This document shows, one piece after another, positions 34,508-43,744 of a DNA stretch of 49,294 nucleotides. Every line of letters begins with the position of its first letter. Position 1 is the stretch's first letter. The DNA is from Alphaproteobacteria bacterium. Lineage in GTDB: Bacteria; Pseudomonadota; Alphaproteobacteria; DSM-16000; Inquilinaceae. Made by a program: the position numbers and the translations under genes. The DNA is taken from positions 1 through 49,294 of the forward strand of contig JANQIX010000033.1 in NCBI GenBank assembly GCA_028281925.1. Direction: 5' to 3'. The notes under the pieces were generated by a model. It was not told where the DNA came from. It made no database searches and saw nothing but the letters and a program-made list of their open reading frames with translations.

Positions 34508-35989
34508 ATGCCGACCGCCGCAAACAATGCTGATCTGGTCTTCCGGCAAGTACGCTTGATCGACGGACTTGGTGGCCCCTCCGCGGTCGGCGATCTGGCC
34601 GTGACCGACGACCGGATCGTGGCTGTGGGCGATTTGACGGAGCTGCCGGCTGCCCGGCAGATCGACGGCACCGGGCTGGCGCTGGCGCCCGGCTTCGTCG
34701 ACGTTCACACCCATGATGATCGGGCGTTGTTGTCTGATCCGACCATGGGCTGCAAGGTCAGCCAGGGCGTTACGACGGTCGTCACCGGCAATTGCGGCGT
34801 CAGCCTGGCGCCCCTGCTGGCGCAGCGGCTGGTGCCGCCCATGGATCTGCTCGGTGATACGCCTGCGCAGTACTTCCATGATTTCGCGGCCTATCTGTCC
34901 GCTCTCGATGGCGCGCCGCCGGCCGTCAACGCACTGGCGCAGGTCGGCCATTCCACCTTGCGCATTGGCGTCATGGACACGCTGGATCGGGCGGCGACAC
35001 CAGCCGAAATCAGAGCCATGCGCGACGCGCTGGAGCGTGCGCTGACCGCGGGCGCCGTGGGCCTCAGCACCGGCTTGTTCTACGCGCCTGCTGAAGCTGC
35101 ACCGACGGACGAGGTGGCGGCGCTGGCCGCCCCGCTGGCCGAAGCCGGCGCCCTGCACACCACGCATATGCGCGATGAAGGCGACGCCATCCACCGTTCG
35201 CTGGAAGAGACCTTCGCGATCGGCCGCACGGCCAAAGTTCCGGTCGTCATCTCCCACCACAAATGCACCGGTTCGGCCAATCACGGCCGCTCGACGGAAA
35301 CGCTTGGCCTGATCGACGCCGCCCGGCAATCCCAACCGGTCGGGCTGGACCAATACCCCTATATCGCCAGCTCAACGGTGCTGGACCTCACCCGGCGCTG
35401 GGACGCCCGCCGCATCATCGTCACCTGGTCGAAGGCCATGCCGGACGTCGCCGGCCGGGACCTGGACGACATCGCCGCAGCGCTGGGATGCGACCGGGAA
35501 GAGGCTGCCCGGCGCCTGCACCCCGCCGGTGCCATCTATTTCACGATGGACGAGGCCGATGTCCGCCGCATCATGGCCTATCCCCACACCATGATCGGGT
35601 CCGACGGCCTGCCACATGACAGCCATCCGCATCCCCGGCTGTGGGGCACCTTCCCCCGCGTGCTCGGCCACTACGCCAGAGAGGTTGGGCTGTTCAGCCT
35701 GGAAGAGGCGGTGCGGCGAATGACCTCGCTGCCCGCGGCCCAGTTCGGCCTTACCGATCGCGGGGTGCTGCGCGTCGGCGCCTACGCCGATCTGGTGCTG
35801 TTCGACCCTGATCGGGTGATCGACCGAGCGACGTTCGAAACGCCGGCCGAGCCGGCCGCAGGAATCGCTCTCGTGATGGTCAACGGCCGGGCCGTTTGGC
35901 AGGACGGTGCGCCGACGGGCAATCGCCCTGGGCGTGCCATCCGTCTGGGCGAGCTGGGGCCGAAGGGTCGGTCCGTACTGCCCTGCTGA
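34508..35989 (+). CDS. N-acyl-D-amino-acid deacylase (D-aminoacylase)
   Basis: 493 aa, amidohydrolase superfamily. VDVHTHDD holds H67 and H69, and GNCG holds C96: the same numbering as the metal ligands of the Alcaligenes faecalis D-aminoacylase as I recall it. HTTHMRDE, VVISHHKC and IGSDGLPHDSHPHPRLWG supply the remaining ligands and the catalytic Asp. It removes acyl groups from N-acyl-D-amino acids. The upstream frame is open to 34259 but overlaps the amidase; the ATG at 34508 gives the family N-terminus. Confidence 0.93.
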   Translation: MPTAANNADLVFRQVRLIDGLGGPSAVGDLAVTDDRIVAVGDLTELPAARQIDGTGLALAPGFVDVHTHDDRALLSDPTMGCKVSQGVTTVVTGNCGVSLAPLLAQRLVPPMDLLGDTPAQYFHDFAAYLSALDGAPPAVNALAQVGHSTLRIGVMDTLDRAATPAEIRAMRDALERALTAGAVGLSTGLFYAPAEAAPTDEVAALAAPLAEAGALHTTHMRDEGDAIHRSLEETFAIGRTAKVPVVISHHKCTGSANHGRSTETLGLIDAARQSQPVGLDQYPYIASSTVLDLTRRWDARRIIVTWSKAMPDVAGRDLDDIAAALGCDREEAARRLHPAGAIYFTMDEADVRRIMAYPHTMIGSDGLPHDSHPHPRLWGTFPRVLGHYAREVGLFSLEEAVRRMTSLPAAQFGLTDRGVLRVGAYADLVLFDPDRVIDRATFETPAEPAAGIALVMVNGRAVWQDGAPTGNRPGRAIRLGELGPKGRSVLPC

Positions 35990-36023
35990 CACCAATCCTA
36001 TCGTCTCTGAAGGAAGCCATGCC

Positions 36024-37517
36024 GTGGCCCACCGCGTTCTGACCGGTCTCTTCATGCACGAGACCAACACGTTCAGCGTTCAGCCGGCCGATATCCCTGC
36101 GTTCCACGCCATGCTCTACGTGGACACCCAGGAGATTGCGGCAAAGCTGCGCCACACGAACAGCGAGATGGGAGGCTTTCTGGAAAGCGCCGATCGTCTG
36201 GGCTGGGATCTGGTGCACACCGTGGCCGCCATTGCCAACCCAAGCGGCAAGGTCACGGGCGAGGCGTGGGATGCGATTGCCGGCAAGATCCTCCGGACAG
36301 CCAGGGACGGCGGCCCCTTCGACGGTGTGGTGCTGGCCCTGCACGGCGCCATGGTGACCGACCGTGACGACGATGCGGAAGGCGCGCTGCTGGCCGCCCT
36401 GCGCGACATCGTTGGCCCGCAGGTGCCGATCGCCATCACGCTCGACCTGCACGCCAATGTCGGCCCGGAGATGGCACGCCTCGCCGACATCATCGTCAGC
36501 TACCGCACCTATCCTCACATCGATATGCGCGAGCGCGGCAAGCAGGCGGCTGCGCTGCTGCACCGCGCGATGCAAGGCGAGGTTCGACCCCGGACGGTAC
36601 TCGCGCGCCGCGCCATACTGGAAGGCATCGACAGTGGCCGCACCGATGCCGGGCCCATGGTCGACCTCTTGCGTCAGGTGGATGAGATCGAGGCCGCCGA
36701 CCCCGGCGTTCTGGCCATCAGCATCAATGCCGGCTTCCCCATGGCCGATATCGAGATCGCGGGCCCCAGCGTGGCAGTGACGGGCGATGGCGAGGATGCG
36801 CGCTTCCACGCCATCGCCGAGCAGTTGATGGATCAGGTGTGGGACACCCGCCATGTGGTCAACAACACCTACCTGACGCCCGCGGAAGCTGCGGCGATCG
36901 CGGCGGATCATCCGGCAGACGGCCGGCCGCTGGTGATCGCCGACTATGCCGACAATCCAGGCGCCGGCACCTACGGCGACGCCACCAACCTGCTGGCCGC
37001 GATGCTGGAGGCCGGCTTGCCCGATGCCGCCTTCGGCGCCGTGCGCGACGCGGAAGCGGCGGCGGCCCTGCACCGCGCCGGGACCGGGGCGGAGGTGACG
37101 CTGGCGCTCGGCGGCAAGGTCGACCCGCGGTTCGGCGGACCGCCGCTGACGCTTACGGGCACGGTGGTGCATCTCTCAAAGGGGCGGTTCGTCTGCGACG
37201 GGCCGATGTGGGCCGGCGTGGAGAAATCACTCGGCCCCAGTGCCGTGTTCCGCGTTGCCGGCATCGACATCCTGGTGGCCACCAACCTGCTGCAGGTGAT
37301 CGATCTGCAGACCTTCGCGGCCAACGGTATCGATCCGCGCGCCAAGCGAACGGTTGCCTTGAAGAGCATGCAGCACTTTCGCGCGGCGTTCGAGCCTATC
37401 GCCTCTGCCGTGATCGTTGCCGACAGTGGCGGTCTCGGGTCGCCCGACCATACCCGCCTGCCCTACCGCAAGGTCCCCCGCCCGATCTGGCCGCTGGACG
37501 CCGACGCCCAGGCGTGA
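36024..37517 (+). CDS. M81 family metallopeptidase (MlrC-like)
   Basis: 497 aa from a GTG at 36024 with AAGGAAG seven bases upstream. Signatures: VLTGLFMHETNTFS at the N-terminus, HGAMVTDRDDDAEG and LDLHANVGPEM in the middle (zinc-site region), and a C-terminal DUF1485-type half. MlrC opens linearised microcystin; most M81 proteins act on unknown small peptides. Follows the D-aminoacylase by 34 bp, so the three genes look like one operon for peptide or D-amino-acid compounds. No transporter is linked. Confidence 0.93.
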   Translation: MAHRVLTGLFMHETNTFSVQPADIPAFHAMLYVDTQEIAAKLRHTNSEMGGFLESADRLGWDLVHTVAAIANPSGKVTGEAWDAIAGKILRTARDGGPFDGVVLALHGAMVTDRDDDAEGALLAALRDIVGPQVPIAITLDLHANVGPEMARLADIIVSYRTYPHIDMRERGKQAAALLHRAMQGEVRPRTVLARRAILEGIDSGRTDAGPMVDLLRQVDEIEAADPGVLAISINAGFPMADIEIAGPSVAVTGDGEDARFHAIAEQLMDQVWDTRHVVNNTYLTPAEAAAIAADHPADGRPLVIADYADNPGAGTYGDATNLLAAMLEAGLPDAAFGAVRDAEAAAALHRAGTGAEVTLALGGKVDPRFGGPPLTLTGTVVHLSKGRFVCDGPMWAGVEKSLGPSAVFRVAGIDILVATNLLQVIDLQTFAANGIDPRAKRTVALKSMQHFRAAFEPIASAVIVADSGGLGSPDHTRLPYRKVPRPIWPLDADAQA

Positions 37518-37525
37518 CGAAAAGT

Positions 37526-37552
37526 GGGGGAGCCGGCGGATGCCGCCCCCCC
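37526..37552. terminator. Imperfect GC hairpin between convergent genes
   Basis: GGCGG-ATG-CCGCC, extended after a 4-nt bulge by GGGGG pairing with CCCCC. It sits between the M81 gene and the CAP gene, which converge, and may end either transcript. No T-tract is present. Confidence 0.4.
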
Positions 37553-37582
37553 AAGGTGGGATGGGATGCTTGGGCGGTCCGG

Positions 37583-38641
37583 TCAGCCCATCAGGGAGTC
37601 GGCTTCAGCGCCGAAAACCTGGGTCCAGTAATGGGTGTAATTCACCGACCCGGTATCGTTCTCAAGGTTGACATAGCCGATACCGATATCGGTCAGGTTG
37701 GCGTTCAGCAGATTGGCGCGATGACCAGGACTGCCGATCCACGCCTGCATGACGTCGTCGGGGTCCGGCTGGCCGGCGGCGATGTTCTCCGCCCATGAGA
37801 ACCAGTCGTATCCGGCGTCTTCCAGACGGTCGCCGGCGCTGGACCCATTGCTGCCGGTATGGCTGAAGAAGTCTTCGTCAGCCATGTCGCGGCTGTGCGA
37901 TTCGGCCGCTTCGTTCAGCCGCGGATCGGCGGTCAGCGGGTCCAGGCCGTTGTCGGCCCGGAATTCGTTGGTCAGCCGCAGCACTTCCTGCTCGAAGGCG
38001 CCGAAGCCGGCGTTGGAGTCTGTCGGCGGTTGCGGTCCTGGGTCGGGCGCCGGATCCGGATCGGGGTCAGGCGCAGGATCCGGCTCCGGCGCCGGGTCGG
38101 GCTCTGGCGCCGGGTCGGGCTCTGGCGCCGGGTCGGGCTCTGGCGCCGGGTCGGGATCCGGATCAGGGGCAGGTGCGGCATCGACCCGGACGAAGTCAAT
38201 GTAGTCCAGCCGCGCGAATTCCCACGCATCAGCCTGGCCGCGGATCTCGATCGTATCCCCCGGCTGCAGTTCGATCCCTTCATGGGTCGTGGTTGCGGTC
38301 TGGGTGGCCGTGCTGGGCATGCGCGACGGCAGGTCCTTGTCGAACACGAAGCTGTCGCTGTCCCCGTTGATGGCGATCGTCACCGATGACTGGCCGTCGC
38401 TCTCATCAAAGCCGCCGACATGCACGTCGTAGACGCCGGCCTCGCCCTCGAACGTGCCGGTTGCCGTACCGACGCCGTCGTCATCGAACCTGAGGGATAT
38501 GAACCGGCCCTCAGAGGCACCGGAACCGCTGAAGGCTCCGATCTGATAGCCATCGAGATCGAGGGATTCGGCCTCGATACGGAAGACGCCGTCGCCCGGT
38601 GACAGGGCGCGCTGATCATGGTCCAGACTTCTTCTGGTCAT
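37583..38641 (-). CDS. CAP (SCP-like) domain protein with N-terminal beta domain and DPAPEP linker
   Basis: 352 aa in three parts. Residues about 18-155 are beta-rich and resemble a CBM6-type carbohydrate-binding sandwich (VFRIEAESLDLDGYQIG ... DYIDFVRVD). Residues 156-207 are a linker of PDPAPE repeats, likely extended. Residues 218-352 are a bacterial CAP domain: TNEFRADNGLDPL, SRDMADEDFFSHTGSNG (His/Glu of the cavity), AWIGSPGHRANLL and YWTQVFG. No Sec signal is visible at the N-terminus, so export would need another route such as a type I system. Function of bacterial CAP domains is mostly unknown. Confidence 0.9.
   Translation of the reverse strand: MTRRSLDHDQRALSPGDGVFRIEAESLDLDGYQIGAFSGSGASEGRFISLRFDDDGVGTATGTFEGEAGVYDVHVGGFDESDGQSSVTIAINGDSDSFVFDKDLPSRMPSTATQTATTTHEGIELQPGDTIEIRGQADAWEFARLDYIDFVRVDAAPAPDPDPDPAPEPDPAPEPDPAPEPDPAPEPDPAPDPDPDPAPDPGPQPPTDSNAGFGAFEQEVLRLTNEFRADNGLDPLTADPRLNEAAESHSRDMADEDFFSHTGSNGSSAGDRLEDAGYDWFSWAENIAAGQPDPDDVMQAWIGSPGHRANLLNANLTDIGIGYVNLENDTGSVNYTHYWTQVFGAEADSLMG
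38083..38154 (+). repeat. 18-bp tandem repeat coding for the PDPAPE linker
   Basis: Four units of an 18-bp sequence lie head to tail: three identical (GCTCTGGCGCCGGGTCGG at 38101, 38119, 38137) and one with a single change at 38083. Each unit codes for six residues in the minus-strand CAP protein, so copy-number change keeps the frame and only alters linker length. Confidence 0.9.
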
Positions 38642-39201
38642 GAAGCTTTCCTCGCTTCAGTGGGATTGTTGGTCACGCGATACGGGGACGCCCGCACATC
38701 TGTGCGGAGGGTCAGATGTCGCCAGCCGGGTGGCGAAGCGATCGCCGATCGATGCCTAAAGCCTCCAACGGAAGGGCAGACAGGGAGGCTGTTGCGGCCA
38801 AGACTCTCCGACGGGCCATCCTGCTAACTCCGGCACAATGAAGACGTCCCGGAACCTGATGATCAGGCAGTATATGTTTGAAAGATGGCAGTATAAATTA
38901 TCAAAACGCTTATCAAAATTCAGCATACATCAAGAATAATATAGAAAAAATGAGATGCGAATTTCAGATAGATTTCAGCATTGTCATGCGCTGCCCAGCG
39001 CGCTGCGCCGCTGGGGCAGAGAGACATGGGACCCCCCAGGCGTAACAAATCGCGCGCCGCACTCGTTCAAGCGGTTCAATTCGACGGCTGGGCCGCCCAG
39101 CCAACATAGGCGGGTCCCCCATCGTCGACGGGCGGCGCGTAACGCGGCCCCGGGCAGTTGCTGCCCCCGTCGTGCCGAATCCAAGCCGGTCGGCCGGCGC
39201 G
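38642..39201. other. 560-bp gene-free stretch with an AT-rich island
   Basis: No supported gene. Bases 38860-38960 are strikingly AT-rich (for example TATAAATTATCAAAA and AAGAATAATATAGAAAAAA), in contrast to the surrounding DNA. The CAP gene's promoter is expected in the first part and the end of the outer-membrane gene's transcript in the last. Imperfect GC repeats lie at 38990-39020. Confidence 0.5.
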
Positions 39202-41445
39202 TCAATAACCGTTCAGCGGGATCGTGAGGGTCAGTCCGCCACCGAAGGTGTTGCCGCGCTCGGTCGACAGCGATGTGACCTGGCCAATCGCAGTCGGGTT
39301 GTTGATCACGGTCACCGGACGGTTCCGGAAAAACGCGTTGATGCCCAGTTGGATGCAATTCGACACGAAGTTTTCCGGGTCGCAGGCATAGAGGAACATC
39401 AACGCCCCCGCCAGATTGAACGTCGGCGAGACATCGCTGTCGGAGGTATTGAAGCTGCTGATGCCCAGCAGGCCGTCGCAGCCGCCGTTGAACCGGTTGC
39501 CGTCAAAACAGTCGCTGCTTTGCAGTTCCACGTCCCGATGGACGAACCCTATGCCTGCGCTGCTGCGTGCCAGCCAGTCTGGCGCAAAGCGCCACTGGGC
39601 GGCCAGGCGCAACTCCATCTCGAGATCGCGGCTGGTCAGTTCCTGAACCAGCGTGTTCTCGAACGTACCGCCCTGGAAGTCCGACCGGATATCGCTGTCG
39701 TAGTCCGTGTCCTGGAAAGTGAAGCTGCCGCGGATCGACGGGGTGAATGTCCATTCCGCCCCCAGTTCGAATTCGGCACCAACCTCGATCCCGCCGCCCA
39801 CGCGGTAGTAGTCGATATCGGTCCGGAGGACTGCGGTCTCGTTGAACTGAAAGGCGTTGATGCCATCAGCCGACACTCCGATCAGGGGCGGCCCCGCGCC
39901 CGGATCGCGTGAGATCTCCACCTCGTCATCGGCAACCTCCGCAATGCCGAACAGGCTCACGAAGGGCCGATAGCCGGCGCCGACGTCAGGCTCGGGGAAA
40001 CGGCCCGTGACTCCGAACTCGCCGCCGAAGCCGAAGCCGGTCGGCCCGTCCACATCGAACACCGGGTCACCCGTGGCCGTGGGAAAGCCGACTTGGCCGA
40101 AATTGAAGCCACCCAGATCCAGGCCCAGGAAACCCGGCGTGAAGTAACTGCTGACCATGAAGCGGCTCCGATCGGCGTCCGGTTGACTGCCTGTCGGATC
40201 AAGCGGCACGGTCGGGCTGCCATAGCCGATGAACCCCTCGAACTCCGTCACGTCCTCGAGGTCCGGCTCCAACGTGCGGAACGCTTCCCAGATCGAGTTT
40301 TCCAGATCGGGCCCGCTGGACTGCCGTTGGGCAAGTTGCGGGTCCTCGGCAAGGCCGCCGCCGTCGAGTGCCGTCGGATCCGGAGCCTGAAACTGCCAGC
40401 CGGGTCGCGGCACCATAGCGCCTGGCCCGGTGGGATAGGGGCCCAGCAACACGAAGTCCTCTGCGTCCGGATAGTAGTACCAGACGGTGTCGACATCCGG
40501 GTCGGCGAGCGGATTGCCCTCAGGCAGCGTTTCAGCCAGTTCGTCCGCGCGCACGCGATCGGTCCCGGTAGGGTTCTGATCCAACACCAGCATGGTGCGG
40601 GGTGTTCCCCCCACGCGGGCCACCGAAATCCCAACGGACACCTCAGGCCGGATCCCCTGATAGAACAGTTCGGTCTCAAGGAAGATCTGCCCGTCGGTGA
40701 TCGAGATCACGTTCGTCGGAATATAGGCAGACACATCGCCTTCCTGAGTCTCGATGATCGGCAGCGCCGTCAGGTCACCGGAACCCTCGGACTGGGCCAA
40801 CCGGCTCGCTCTCTCCAGCAGTCGGGAATGGAGGTAGAACACATCGCCCGGATAGGCCTCGCGCCCGGCCGGTCGGCTCGGGATGAGAGGGATGTGCCGA
40901 TAGACTGGCGCGCCGGACAGGTCGTCGCGGACGATCAGAGCCGTGTTCTCACCGTCTGTGACGACACCCCCGCCAAGGACGATCGGATTGACCATGGCGA
41001 AAGAAAGCGTGGCGTTGGCATAAGCCGGGTCGATGACCACACCGGGCGGCAGAGGGGGCGCGCCCAAGACCGGCGGCAACCGCCGCAGTGCACTCGCCTC
41101 CGGCTGGAGGTCCCGAAGCAACCGCTCAATCAGGTCCTCTTCTTCTTCCGTCACGACGCCGGGATCGGCCTCAGCCAGCTGATTCAGACGGTCGATGCAG
41201 GCATTGAGCACGGCGGCGCCGACCAACCGTGTGGGTCGTGCCGACGGAGAAAGGGCCGAGCCCGGAAAGCCTCGGATGCATCGGTACTCGTCTTGGAGGT
41301 TCTGGAGCGACGGCCATGCCCACTCGGGCGGAACATCCCGAAGTTCCGTCTCAATCGAGACTTGGGCCTCGACGATTTCCACGCTCAGCATCGCCGAGAT
41401 CATCGCGGCGATGCCGCAGACATACCGCCCGGACCGACCGACCAT
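39202..41445 (-). CDS. Predicted outer-membrane beta-barrel protein containing an AtpA-like segment
   Basis: 747 aa. Signal peptide at 1-27 (cleavage after VEA). Residues 28-160 are an unrecognised exported region with helical, acidic parts. Residues about 167-281 read as F1-ATPase alpha subunit: [67 protein letters not shown] and [17 protein letters not shown]. From about 405 to the end the pattern is alternating aromatic/glycine beta strands ([49 protein letters not shown]), as in an outer-membrane barrel. The frame is continuous throughout. The start ATG is preceded by seven G. Single gene with gene-free flanks of 560 and 433 bp. Function unknown. Confidence 0.85.
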   Translation of the reverse strand: MVGRSGRYVCGIAAMISAMLSVEIVEAQVSIETELRDVPPEWAWPSLQNLQDEYRCIRGFPGSALSPSARPTRLVGAAVLNACIDRLNQLAEADPGVVTEEEEDLIERLLRDLQPEASALRRLPPVLGAPPLPPGVVIDPAYANATLSFAMVNPIVLGGGVVTDGENTALIVRDDLSGAPVYRHIPLIPSRPAGREAYPGDVFYLHSRLLERASRLAQSEGSGDLTALPIIETQEGDVSAYIPTNVISITDGQIFLETELFYQGIRPEVSVGISVARVGGTPRTMLVLDQNPTGTDRVRADELAETLPEGNPLADPDVDTVWYYYPDAEDFVLLGPYPTGPGAMVPRPGWQFQAPDPTALDGGGLAEDPQLAQRQSSGPDLENSIWEAFRTLEPDLEDVTEFEGFIGYGSPTVPLDPTGSQPDADRSRFMVSSYFTPGFLGLDLGGFNFGQVGFPTATGDPVFDVDGPTGFGFGGEFGVTGRFPEPDVGAGYRPFVSLFGIAEVADDEVEISRDPGAGPPLIGVSADGINAFQFNETAVLRTDIDYYRVGGGIEVGAEFELGAEWTFTPSIRGSFTFQDTDYDSDIRSDFQGGTFENTLVQELTSRDLEMELRLAAQWRFAPDWLARSSAGIGFVHRDVELQSSDCFDGNRFNGGCDGLLGISSFNTSDSDVSPTFNLAGALMFLYACDPENFVSNCIQLGINAFFRNRPVTVINNPTAIGQVTSLSTERGNTFGGGLTLTIPLNGY
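40603..40947 (-). other. AtpA (F1-ATPase alpha) derived segment inside the outer-membrane protein
   Basis: Codes for residues about 167-281 of the 747-aa protein. It aligns by eye with AtpA from the DDLS (Walker B end) to the SxSRVGG arginine-finger loop. S248 (VISIT) and R277 (SVARVGG) match E. coli alpha-S347 and alpha-R376 with the same 29-residue spacing. The Walker A loop, N-terminal barrel and C-terminal helical domain of AtpA are absent. There is no frameshift at either edge. Confidence 0.88.
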
Positions 41446-41878
41446 GACGTCCCCCCCGCTTTATTGGCTGTTATGTTATTCGGGATGCCCCGTTTGCGCC
41501 TGTTTTGGTCAGTTTTTCGAAGGCGGGCGCGGGAATCAAGCCAAACTGCGCCGGTGCTGCCGGTCGGGCGTACCGCAAAATGCGCGGATGAAGCTGTCGC
41601 CCTGAAGCATCTCTCCAATGCACCGATCGGCATTTAAGTAAGTATCGTTACTAAATCTGCGATTATCCCTACTCGCCGTAAGTGAAACCTATTCACATAG
41701 TCGGTGGACCGAGCCCATTGCTGAGACAGTTTGACGCATTCATCAGCGATGCTCCAACCGAGGCTCCGGTCAGTTAATGAGTTTACCCGTTTTTTACTTG
41801 GGCTTCGGCAGTCTGCGGGCCGGTTCCCTTCCGTCCTTTGCGCGCCCCCGCCCGGCGCGGATCAGCAGGAGTTCTGGC
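41446..41878. other. Divergent gap between the outer-membrane gene and the chemoreceptor
   Basis: 433 bp without a supported gene. A run of seven C (41451-41457) abuts the minus-strand start, giving a G7 stretch in its ribosome-binding region. Bases 41630-41720 are AT-rich with the imperfect inverted repeat TTTAAGTAA / TTACTAAA near 41634-41657, a likely promoter or operator zone. Confidence 0.5.
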
Positions 41879-43558
41879 ATGGTCTTTCGTCTCGGCTCGG
41901 GGAGCATCCAGCGTCGCCTGATGATGCTTATCGTGGTTGCCGGTCTTGGCATGGCAGCTATCGGTGGCGTCGCCCTTTACAATCTCTATGACAGCCTGTT
42001 CCAGGAACGCCAGGAACAGACGCGGCGCATTGTGGAGGTGGCGCACAGCCTGGTCGCCGGCTACCACGAAGAGGTCGAAGCGGGTGTGCTGACCGAGGAT
42101 GAAGCGCGAACCCGGGCCCAGGAACGCCTTGCCGACCTCAGATACGACGGCGAGCAGTATTTCTGGGTGAACGACATCGACGGCGCGATGCTGGTGCATC
42201 CGCGCGTGGCGTCCGGCACCAATCTGCTGGAAATCCGCGATGCCCGCGGTGACGCGATCTTCGCCGACATGATCGAGATCGTGAACACGGAAGGCGGCGG
42301 CACTTACACCTATTGGTGGCCCGCCGACGAGAACGCCCAGCTCAAGACCTCCCACATTCTGGGCTTCGAGCCTTGGGGTTGGGTTATCGGCAGCGGCGTC
42401 TATGTCACCGACGTCATGGATGTGTTCCTGCGGGAGGCCGCGAAGCTGGCGGCCGTCGCCATACTGATCCTCGCCAGCGCGGTGATTTTGGGCCTGTCCA
42501 TGAGCCGCGGCATCGCGCGGCCAATCAGCGCCATGACTGACGCCATGCGCCGGCTGGCGGACGGCGACCATGCGGTCAACATCCCGGCCCGCGACCGCCG
42601 CGATGAAATCGGCGCAATGGCCGCCGCCGTCAACATCTTCAAGGAAAGCCTGATTAAGACCGACCAGCTGCGCACTGAGGCGGAAGAAGAGCAGGCCGCG
42701 CGCGATGCCCGCGGCGAGAAGGTCCGGACACTGACGGAAGGCTTCGACCGCACCATTGGCGCGGCGGTAGAGTCGTTCGGCAGCGCCGCCGCCGGGCTGC
42801 AGTCGACCGCTGATGGCCTGGCCGCCGCAGCGGATGACGGCGCCCAGCGCGCCCGCGCGGCCTCAAGCGCCTCGCAGCAGGCCAGCGGCAATGTTCAGAC
42901 CGTGGCGACGGCGGCGGAGGAACTGAGCAGTTCCATCGCCGAGATCGCCCAGCAGGTCAGCAACCAAGCCGATTTCGCGCGCCAGGCCACGGACGCAGCC
43001 GACGAAAGCTCGGCCAAGGTCAAGGGCTTGGAGACGAAGGCCCAGGCGATCGGCAGCGTGCTCGACCTGATCTCCAACATCGCCGAGCAGACGAACCTGC
43101 TGGCGCTCAACGCCACCATCGAGGCTGCCCGCGCCGGCGATGCCGGCAAGGGTTTCGCCGTGGTCGCCAATGAGGTGAAGACGCTCGCCACTGAAACCGC
43201 CAAGGCGACGGACGAGATCGCCGGCCTCATTCAGGACATGCAGAGCGAAACCGGCGGCGTGGTTGCGGCCATGGCCACGATTGCGGAGAAGATCGCCACG
43301 ATCAACGAGATCGCCGGCGGCGTCGCCGCTGCGGTGGAACAGCAGAACGCAGCAACGCACGAGATCTCGCGCAACGTCCAGGACGCCGCCAGCGGCGCTG
43401 AGGAGGTCGCCTCGAACATCACGGCGACCAGCGAGGCGACGGACGAAGCGGGCCGCGCCGCCCAGTCGGTGCTGGACGCCGCCGCCCAGCTGAAGGCCAA
43501 CGCCGACGAGGTCCGCGCCAACGTCGCCGGGTTCCTGTCGGACGTGCGGGCGGCTTAG
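41879..43558 (+). CDS. Methyl-accepting chemotaxis protein with a Cache sensor
   Basis: 559 aa from the ATG at 41879, which has AGGAG seven bases upstream; the frame is open 34 codons more. A membrane helix (about 18-38), a periplasmic single-Cache domain (about 40-185, with [19 protein letters not shown], the sCache_2 hallmark), a second helix (about 187-207), HAMP, and the long signalling coiled coil with the hairpin tip [19 protein letters not shown]. It reports a small ligand to CheA/CheW. No che genes are nearby, so it is an orphan receptor; sCache_2 domains often bind organic acids. Confidence 0.96.
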   Translation: MVFRLGSGSIQRRLMMLIVVAGLGMAAIGGVALYNLYDSLFQERQEQTRRIVEVAHSLVAGYHEEVEAGVLTEDEARTRAQERLADLRYDGEQYFWVNDIDGAMLVHPRVASGTNLLEIRDARGDAIFADMIEIVNTEGGGTYTYWWPADENAQLKTSHILGFEPWGWVIGSGVYVTDVMDVFLREAAKLAAVAILILASAVILGLSMSRGIARPISAMTDAMRRLADGDHAVNIPARDRRDEIGAMAAAVNIFKESLIKTDQLRTEAEEEQAARDARGEKVRTLTEGFDRTIGAAVESFGSAAAGLQSTADGLAAAADDGAQRARAASSASQQASGNVQTVATAAEELSSSIAEIAQQVSNQADFARQATDAADESSAKVKGLETKAQAIGSVLDLISNIAEQTNLLALNATIEAARAGDAGKGFAVVANEVKTLATETAKATDEIAGLIQDMQSETGGVVAAMATIAEKIATINEIAGGVAAAVEQQNAATHEISRNVQDAASGAEEVASNITATSEATDEAGRAAQSVLDAAAQLKANADEVRANVAGFLSDVRAA

Positions 43559-43581
43559 AACACCGCCCCACCACCGGCGTC

Positions 43582-43654
43582 GTTCCCGCGCAGGCGGGAA
43601 CTTCGTCGGCCGGGGCACGGACCCGCGACACGAGATGCTCGCCTCCGCGAGCAT
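43582..43654. repeat. Pair of short palindromes, REP-like element
   Basis: GTTCCCGC-GCAG-GCGGGAAC (43582-43601) and ATGCTCGC-CTCC-GCGAGCAT (43635-43654) are both perfect 8-bp palindromes, flanked by CGTC and GACG. The look is that of the dispersed intergenic palindromes common in proteobacterial genomes. It lies 24 bp after the chemoreceptor stop and may also end its transcript. Confidence 0.6.
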
Positions 43655-43744
43655 GACGAAGAGGGACAACATGCGCCCCTCTTCGCCGTCGCAGCCCCCA
43701 TTCCCGGCTGGACCGACGGTGCCGTGGCGCCCATATTGCCGTCC

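Noticed and set aside
35880..37172. 430-codon minus-strand frame opposite the M81 peptidase
   Set aside because: Antisense shadow of a clear M81 gene.
38083..38154. CRISPR-like repeat array
   Set aside because: Units are 18 bp, directly adjacent without spacers and in frame with the CAP protein linker.
38984..39358. 124-codon minus-strand frame at the end of the outer-membrane gene
   Set aside because: Overlaps the barrel's last strands in another frame, without family resemblance or ribosome-binding site.
40093..41637. 514-codon plus-strand frame opposite the outer-membrane protein
   Set aside because: Tested because it covers the AtpA-like region on the other strand. The AtpA match is only in the minus-strand frame, which also has signal peptide and barrel pattern.
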